Position numbers and translations under genes: made by a program
NCBI GenBank assembly: GCA_032207245.1
Contig: CM063510.1
Span: 157,429,258-157,493,257, forward strand
From: Pardosa pseudoannulata
Taxonomy: Eukaryota; Arthropoda; Arachnida; Araneae; Lycosidae
DNA length: 64,000 nt
Direction of reading: 5' to 3'
Shown: piece by piece, positions 44,656-64,000 of the stretch
How positions within the stretch are numbered: position 1 is the stretch's first letter
How the letters are laid out: each line of letters opens with the position of its first letter
Notes under the pieces: generated by a model
Told to the model about the DNA's origin: nothing
The model's database searches: none
What the model saw: only the letters and a program-made list of their open reading frames with translations

Positions 44656-45277
44656 TGTATCGCTGTTTCAGGGTACTTAATTGTAGTTCCCACTGTCAGA
44701 AAAACATCATATCGCCTATCTCCAATGTGGCAAACGAAGGAAGAAAGAGAATTAAAAAAAGTTTATACATATTGCAGAGGGGGAGAAAAATCACACAGAC
44801 TTAAAATGATTCGGATTTCTCGTGTGACAGCGAAAAACTTTCGATTTAAGGCCTTATTACAAGTTAACCTGAAATAAATCGGTTAACAATTTTTCAATAG
44901 CACAAGAAATCTGCACATTCTTCACTAGTAAAAGAATTCATGAAGTAACACTTACACCTTGATGTGTGATAAGGCCTTAATGATACTAATCATAGGTTAA
45001 AATCATAGGCATTTCATAGCCTAGTGACAACTTGATATTTCTTGCCCCTCTTGTTATTGTACCATGAAGAAAGAAAATTTTATAGAGTAGTTAATTTTAA
45101 ATAGAGTAACGTTTTTTAATTTTTAAAGCACTTTTATGCGTCTGTTTTCAAGGTTTTGTAAATTTATAAAAATAGAACGAAATAAAATAATATAAGCAGT
45201 AATGATAGTTCAAAATTATAATTATTTCAAAATAGCATTCAAATATAATACTGCGAAATCTTATAAAAGGAGGGGTG
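44656..45277. other. Intergenic DNA between two transposons
   Basis: AT-rich sequence; the open frame at 44587-44877 overlaps the SINE fragment and shows no domain. Nothing recognised. Confidence 0.5.
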
Positions 45278-45279
45278 TA

Positions 45280-46577
45280 CGTAAGTGGTTCAAAATGTAA
45301 GAAACAAGTTCTTTGGAAAAAGGTTTAGTCACGAAATCTAAGAGATGCACAAACATAGCAAGGTACAGATTATTTTTTAACGTGCCTCCAAGTGCATTAA
45401 GTCATTTGTTCCATCTGTAAACCGGCGTTAAAGAAATCAAAGTCCTGGTAATTGAGACACTTAACGACAACGTCCTGAACTTTGGCATTGGTTTGGAAAT
45501 GCCGTCCTGTCAGGTGCATCAACGGCCCGAAGAGATGGATATCACTTGGTGCGAGATCCGGGCTGTAAGTAGAATGTTCCATTGGAAGCGCTATAGCAAA
45601 GCACGTGTATCCGAGGCTGTGTGCGAGCGGTTGTTGTAATGCACCAAGATGATATTTTTAAAGAACAGTCCCGGCTGTTTCCACTGAATTGTCTTTCGCA
45701 ATGGATCCAGTGTGACAGAGTGACTGGTGACATTCACGGACTCTCCACGGATCAGGAAATCAGCTGTAGCACACCCAAAAGATTGGTGCCAATACGTTCT
45801 CCGCAAATGGAGGGATTTTAAGTTCGAGGAGTGTCTCCATGACATTGGTACACTTTTTTGTTAGAGGTGTAACATGATGCACCCACGTTTCGTCCCCTGC
45901 AACAATACTATACATGAATGGATCGCTCTCCCCATGATACCATATTAACTCAAGACACAAACCCATTCTCGCTTTATTCACGTTAGACAGGAACCATAGT
46001 TCTCAGCAAGGACACGTCTTTCAGTATTCGAATGCCTTCTGTACGATATCCAGTATACTGTATACTGCCAGTGACGATGTTCCATTCATTTGCAATCTCT
46101 GTCACAGGAATGCGTGGTCAGTTTTAGCAGGCCTTTGACTTACCAACGCTATCCTCTGCTGTGAATATGGTCGGCCACTCTCCCCTCAGCTCGTCTCGCA
46201 CATATGTTCTTTTCTGGGATTCCTCTCACCATTAAAATCACATCTACTTTCTTGACATTACACTTTGATTGCAAACGTCCACCATTTCATGAGAAATTTC
46301 TGCTGGGGAAGTGGAATAAACACAAAAATTTTATTATACTCTGAATTTCAATAGCTGACATTTATCCATCAACGCCCACTTTCCTATCTCAAATTTTGGA
46401 GCTTTACAACTCAACTGGCTCCATTTACCGGTTACATTTTATTCATACTTGTCTGCTGTACCTATAGGTACAGCAGACAATCGCATTTCTCGAAATTCTC
46501 TGCCTATAGGCATGGAATTTCATTCTCTTGTGCACCCGTAAGAGGTCTTACTACCTTACTTTTTAAACCACTGTCGT
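45280..46577 (-). mobile_element. Decayed mariner-like transposon, 1298 bp
   Basis: The left end CGTAAGTGGTTCAAAATGTA pairs with a right end whose complement is CGACAGTGGTTTAAAAAGTA. TA flanks both ends (45278-45279 and 46578-46579). The length is typical for a full mariner (about 1.3 kb). The minus strand carries a frameshifted transposase. Confidence 0.9.
45397..46370 (-). pseudogene. Mariner transposase pseudogene
   Basis: Pieces in order on the minus strand are a degraded N-terminus starting near 46370 (MSAIEIQSII), the catalytic GDETWVHHVTPLTK (45760-45981), a shifted frame with IILVHYNNRSHTA (45591-45845; family pattern LLLHDNARPHTA), and YSPDLAPSDIHLFGPL with RHFQTNAKVQ (45397-45582). 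YSPDLAPSD with the DNARPH block is the signature of mariner DDD transposases. At least two frame changes make it non-functional. Confidence 0.9.
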
Positions 46578-46579
46578 AC

Positions 46580-48290
46580 AAATCACTCGGACACACAGAA
46601 AATGCTTTTGCATCAAGTTAAAACAATGCCTAAAGTCAATCGTTTGACCTGTTTAATAATATTAAAAGTTATGTTGAGCATGGTGGAGTAATAGAGGCAT
46701 GTATTATTGTTTGTTGGGTATGTAGAATAGGTGATTTAAAGTCTGAAAGAGACTAAAAACGTAGGAAAAAGACATCCTTATACCGATAGAGTAGTGAGCT
46801 GAGCAATCTCAAATTCTATTTCTAAATGATCTATTTAGATCGTTTAAAAATAGGAAACATTTAATTCTGAAATTTTATGGCATCAATTTGGCTCCCGGTG
46901 ATGGATGCCTTCCCCTTTCAGTAATTTTCCAGTGAAACTGAGATATCGGTAAGCCAAAAGAATGTGAGACGACTGCATAAAATTTTCTTCTAATAATAAA
47001 TACCTTTGTGGACTAGCAGTTGGGCGGTCGAAGTATGTTAAAGTACTTTTACTGTTGCCACAATAACGAAAGTGTCAAAACTGTCATCTTGGAACTGAAA
47101 AGACTTCTAACAGTAGAAATGCTATGAGAAAGCATGCTGATGATCATGAAAGGAAATTCTCCTCTCAAACGAATCAATATTAACTTAGCGAAATATTAAT
47201 TAATATTTCGCTAAGTAGCGAAAAGGAGCAGAAATCTCATTCCTGTTTAAATGGTAACAGAGGTTGTATTTGCAGTCTCTACTGGTACACATGTATCTGC
47301 ACAAGCAATTTCTTCTTTATTAAATCGGACTGGTTTGTATGAATAGACGCTTGTTCAATATATCCTACTCAAAAATGTCATTGTTGACAAAGAATGAGTT
47401 GGTGTAAGGAACGTATTGGTTAGGGTCAGCAACAGTGATCCAGAGTAGTGATTTCCGTGGAGTTCAGCTTTACTGTAACAAATTACTCTGACCATCAGTT
47501 AGTATAGACAGAGTTAGTATGGAGGAGTACAACACATAATGTTAATTTATGTCCTTAGTATGGACAAGGTGTGATGATGGGGGAGGCATTAGGAATAATT
47601 GCAGAGCATCGCTTCTCATTCTTGAGCGAGATACCGTTATTTCATAGCAGATGTTCAGAGATTATTCTCAATTACATCCATTATTTTGGTGGTACGGTAG
47701 TTTCAGATTTTCTGTTTATGAACAACAATGGGCACACACAGGACCATAGAAGTATAGGATACATTTAAAAGTGTTTATTTTGAACGCATAGAATAGACTT
47801 CTTTCTCTTCAGATTAGAGTTATTTAGAGCATGTCTAGGATGCTCCTTGGAGATATGTCTTTCAAAGAATTCACCCTCTCTAAACTATGCAAGGACTGAA
47901 TGACTTCTCAATAATTTAGTGTACAACACAACATTAATAGCAGTTGTAAAATATGCACTTGAATACGAGGAAGACATATTCCTTACTCTGAATATTTTGA
48001 AAGGATAAATTTATTATTGTTTTATTACCCTACTTTTCTATATCTTGAAATCTGTACTATTTTTCACGATAAATAGCACACTCTAACTCTATTACATGTT
48101 GCTTCTGTGTCGAACATGCCTGCATGACAAACAATTCGTAAACTTTAAATAGCTATATATGATGTATGTATGCTTACAGTCTTTGTAAGGGTTCGTCAAG
48201 GTTCGTAAAATTGTTCATTTAACGTTTTCATGTTTGTTTTTCTAGTTAACTTAATTTGAATGTTTTTCCTTTTGCAACCATAAAAATAAT
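46580..48290. other. Intergenic DNA upstream of SEL1L
   Basis: No gene or mobile element recognised. It contains a perfect 34-bp palindrome (47183-47216). The open frame at 47571-47768 shows no domain. Confidence 0.55.
47183..47216. repeat. Perfect 34-bp palindrome
   Basis: Two 17-base arms (ACTTAGCGAAATATTAA and its complement) abut with no spacer. It could extrude a cruciform, be the inverted ends of a tiny element, or be chance; no function assigned. Confidence 0.9.
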
Positions 48291-48594
48291 CGCTACGCGC
48301 TTACAGACTGGGAGTATGTCCTTGTACCGGCAACCTTAGTACTGGTGCTCGTGTTTGATTGGTTAAGAAGATCTGTGTTCTACGTAGATTTTGATTTTCA
48401 CATGTTGAATTGTTATCCCAGTCAACGAGAAGTGTTAAAATAACGTGTCATTCGTTGGTTATGTACTTTGTCAGATTTCTTCTGCAAAATATGTATAAAT
48501 GTAAGAGGATAATGCTATAGTTATATTTGGGGCTAATTTAAGACAACTTATCCCCTCAACCATATCTAATTGTGTCAAAATTATTCTCATCGAG
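48290..48594 (+). promoter_or_regulatory. SEL1L: Candidate SEL1L promoter / non-coding first exon
   Basis: A short stretch that is less AT-rich than its surroundings, with an inverted CCAAT box (TGATTGGTT near 48357) and a GAG|GTAAAC donor at 48594. If spliced to the acceptor at 52224 it would be 5' untranslated: an in-frame TAA (48567-48569) precedes the joint and no ATG intervenes. Transcript evidence is needed; other upstream exons are possible. Confidence 0.3.
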
Positions 48595-51500
48595 GTAAAC
48601 AATTATATTGTTGATCATTATATAACTTATATTTAAAGGGAATTGTTCGTGAAATAATTGTTAAGAACTCTGTAAACATTGCCTCAAAATAGATATTCTT
48701 TAAATAAGGGTTTTAAATTTTTAAGAAAATGCCAAATTTTAGAGTAAATTTATTTTGCACGAAATGTGATAATATATGACAGAGTTTTGTATTTTATGTA
48801 AAGATAGTGTTTAACTGCATAATATCGCTGGTTTAAGAATGTAAAATAATTTTAAAGTAGTTTGCCCAATATTTGTTGCATATGGAGCTTTAAGTCGTCT
48901 TTAAAAAATGTTTATATCCCAAATTTTCGTCACTGTATAGGAAATATAATTTTTGGCTTTTCAAAGGTAAAATAATTTGAGAAATGTCATCTAATATTTA
49001 TATAAATTTCACCAGAAAGAGGAAAATTTAACCAGATTTTGAAAAATGTGGAACTAATATATACTTAAATTTAATTTTTGATGTTTTTTTAAATATTATT
49101 TCTAATTGTTTATTAGAGCTGTGTTTTTAAAGAGAGATTTTGTTATATTTTCTTCTAAAAGCCAAAAAATCTCTTTAGCCGACAAAGGATTTTTAAACTT
49201 TTGAGATTATTTAACTTAAATTTTATAAAAAAGTCATTGTTTGTTTGTTGTAATTGTTAAACAGTTAATACATAAATTATATAAGGTGTATATAATTGTA
49301 ATATCAAGTTATTTCTATATAGAATAGTCTAAAGTTTGGAATCATACATAGCTGAAAAAATTATGAAATAATTATGTAGATGCAAGAAGTAACCTTAAAT
49401 CTGTTAGAAAAAAAAGCTAAAGTATAGTTGTGATACATTGTGTAATTATTAACAAACACTAATTTGTATTTTTATGTTAAACCTGATGACTGATCAGCTG
49501 AAATATGACATCAGTAAACATAGCTAGATTTGTATGGAATTATTATAACTGTAAAACCCTTTACTCTCTGAATGAATGTGTTCTTGAGTACTGTAAACTT
49601 CTGAAAAATATACACACATAGAAAATATGAGTCTGTCTAGAATATTTACACTTGCAACTCAAATGATCAGTCCTTTTAAAAAATTAGGAACCTACAGAAA
49701 GAGATAAATACGCTGACTTAATAACTGTAACATATATAGTATCATGACACTTTTTGGTTGTGAATGGCAAAATTATGACGCAAATAAATGGAAGAAAGAC
49801 AACAAATAAAATAATTTAATAAAGACAAATAAGTGAAAATTATCCATTTTTCAACTAAAAAATAAATGTATGTTTTATCACAAAAATCTTATTAAAGTTG
49901 CAGATTTGCACCAAATCTTGAAAGTGTGAAAATGAAGTTAAGTACTACATTTGTGCCAAATAATTTTAGGTATCTGCGAGGTACACAAAAATTATCTTTG
50001 AACTTGATTCTCTAATTTTTGTAAACAAATTTTAGTCATGTGTAACTTAAAGGATAATGTACATACCCAACTATGGATCAACAAGATAAGTAAAAGCATA
50101 CAAGATCTTAGATGTAAGATCATATAAATCAATGCATTATTTAAAAACTTATCATATACAGGATACAATAATAATTAGAAAAAAAAAAGCTCGACTTAAT
50201 TATGTAAATCTATATTTTGAGAGGATATGCTGCATAATAATAAACCTTTCTATAAAACTGTAAATAAATAAACATTATCAATAAATAATATAGGGTCAGT
50301 CTACATTGGATATTTCAGTGGTTGTAAGCTTTAAAATATGTAAAAGCATATATAATTTTGCTTAAAAAATATATTACAAATTTAATATATTAAAAGCAGG
50401 GTTGTTAGTTTTTGACATGGGATTTTTAAACTGTGGTTTTTATCTATCCTATCAAAAATCTGCTTGTCGAAAACTTGTAAAATTTGTGTCATCTACTATT
50501 CTAGTAAAATTAGATAACAGTAATCCATTCACTGTGATTCATTGTAAATTCCATTCACTGTAAATTCATAATATTAATTATTGTTAATTACTTAACTGTT
50601 CCAACATATTTCCAGAATACCATTTTACAGCAAACAATTTAATATTAAATTATTTTTTTACTAATCAACTACTATTTATTAACTATTTACTATAGACAAA
50701 TCAGTATTTTAGAGCAAGTAATTTTATTACTATATATTCTAGAAACATACTTGATTCTGCAATATTTAATTTTTCATGATCACCTATAATTTCATTAATT
50801 GGTTTTTAACAATTAAAAAAATATGAAAATGTTATATTTATAATAAAAATATTTCATGTTCATTTCACTATTCTATTTGAGTGATTTTGTACAGTTGAGT
50901 AATTCTATAACATGGTGGAAAGATATTGCTAATTGCGAAGGATTTAAAAATAACATCCATGTGAAATTGCTGTTATAACTGTTAATATGATTATTCTTCT
51001 TTCTTGTCCATAAAGTTCAGATCATTGAATGATTTTTGTTCGAACTTTGGACTTACATATTTAAAACTTTGAAATCAGTTGGGTATTCATAAATGTTCGA
51101 AATTGTTAATTCTTATTGTATGTTATATGATAATTTTGGTGATTTCTAAAAGATTATATACATTTAATAACAGCTTAACATTATGTTGATGGATAATTTA
51201 TTTTTATTAAATAATTTCTCTTAAAATGATTATCAAATTTTGCCTGGTTTTTAAAGTCAAATCAAAAGTTTTAATGTAGTACTAAGCAGTTATTTCTCCA
51301 CCCTGATTATAGTATTATACATAAATATAATTGTTTAATTATTCTTGTTATAAATAGAATATACTGCCTAAAAATTGAAAAAAATTGAGTTACTTTTAAT
51401 TGTACTGTGAGATATACTATTAATTGTATTTTGTGTTTAAAATCAAATTAATACTAACACAATTAAAAGTAATTGATGATTTTTTTAATTGCATATAATA

Positions 51501-52224
51501 CATTGGTTACTTTACATAGAATACAATTGAAAGTAATTATTTTTAATTGTATTGTATATTTAACCCATTAACACCCAGATATTTCTGATGACTATATATT
51601 AGTAAATACCTAACATAGAAGCTATTATAGACACCTGGAAGTAAAACAAAATATGAAATTTAAACACTTTTAAATATGACATGAAGTCATCATTAGTGAG
51701 GAGGTGTCATTTTAAAACATAATAAGATGTCTTTAAAAAAAAAGGAAAACTTCGTGATAAGAGATTTATTTGCTATCATATATGAGAAAAGTACTGAAAA
51801 GAGATGACTTATTACAGATATGGCTATTCGCCGTGATTTTGACCTATATACGTTCAGAATACCGGTCATAATACGTTCGTATTCTAAGCTTGAAAATCAT
51901 AAAATGCCGATTGAAATGACAAAATTATAGATAAGATCATATTTGAAAACTTGGGATATTATTCATAAGATTAATATCTTTCTATTAAAAAGGAAGAATC
52001 GTTTCAAGAAAACAAAAACTCTACAAGCCATTTTTTGACTCTCCTCAAATGAGGACACTGGGCATTAATGGGTTAAAATAGCATACAAGATTTTTGGGTT
52101 TTGAAGATTTAATTTATTTAAAAAATGTATTTTAAATATGTCACCTCAAAATAACAACCTTGATAAAAAAAACTAAATTGTTTTCTTCTTGTTACTTAAA
52201 CATTAATGTGTTTTTATCTTTTAG
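48595..52224 (+). other. SEL1L: AT-rich DNA upstream of the SEL1L start exon (probable 5' intron)
   Basis: AT-rich sequence with a piggyBac-type MITE at 51564-52072. No other element or exon recognised. Confidence 0.55.
51564..52072. mobile_element. piggyBac-type MITE, 509 bp
   Basis: The ends CCCATTAACACCCAG and CTGGGCATTAATGGG are inverted repeats with two mismatches. TTAA flanks both sides (51560-51563 and 52073-52076). It lies about 150 bp before the acceptor of the SEL1L start exon. Confidence 0.88.
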
Positions 52225-52247
52225 GAAATGCAAGCTGTCTAGCAGCC

Positions 52248-64000
<11,753 letters not shown>

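Noticed and set aside
45621..45821. Open frame on the plus strand
   Set aside because: It is antisense to the mariner transposase pseudogene.
48420..48470. ER stress response element near the candidate SEL1L promoter
   Set aside because: AACGTGTCATTCGTTGG has parts resembling CCACG and CCAAT boxes on the other strand, but spacing and bases do not match the ERSE or UPRE consensus.

Overview
This is nuclear DNA from an AT-rich eukaryote with long introns, most likely an arthropod and probably a chelicerate such as a spider. That taxonomic call is an inference from three things: the small-exon/large-intron architecture, the dense mix of Tc1-mariner, pogo, piggyBac and hAT-type DNA transposons, and a tRNA-derived SINE with a CCAAACC-rich tail. 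No prokaryotic features, rRNA genes or CRISPR arrays are present.

Two protein-coding genes are supported, both on the + strand. The first (3578-34371, with a duplicated last exon to 35185) is an ortholog of AKAP10/D-AKAP2, a dual-RGS A-kinase anchoring protein. I assembled it from 13 exons whose splice phases all agree, giving a 642-residue protein; vertebrate D-AKAP2 is about 660. It has the N-terminal MPLFRRKI start exon, a split RGS-A domain with a long insertion, RGS-B, and the C-terminal PKA-binding amphipathic helix. A candidate 18-nt in-frame microexon (30465-30482) would make it 648 residues. The last exon lies in a near-identical tandem duplication of about 817 bp.

The second gene (start codon 52248, running off the right edge) is the 5' part of SEL1L/Hrd3, the ER membrane adaptor of the HRD1 ERAD ubiquitin ligase. 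Six coding exons encode a signal peptide, a long Lys/Glu-rich luminal segment without the fibronectin type II module of vertebrate SEL1L, and the first Sel1-like repeats. A candidate non-coding first exon ends near 48594. The two genes belong to unrelated pathways (cAMP/PKA anchoring and ER quality control), and nothing suggests joint regulation.

Layout: 1-3577 upstream DNA with a relatively GC-rich unassigned block, microsatellites and a SINE relic; 3578-35185 AKAP10, with introns full of mobile-element relics; 35186-48290 intergenic, with two hAT-like repeats, a piggyBac-type MITE, a decayed Tc1-like and a decayed mariner-like transposon; 48291-64000 SEL1L, with two piggyBac-type elements, pogo-type and hAT-type MITEs, and a direct repeat on both sides of a 54-nt coding exon.

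Most of the rest is simple AT-rich intron or intergenic DNA. Many mobile elements can be delimited from their inverted termini and target-site duplications (TA, TTAA or 8 bp), and several are nested. Element boundaries and family names were read by eye; a repeat-library search would refine them.
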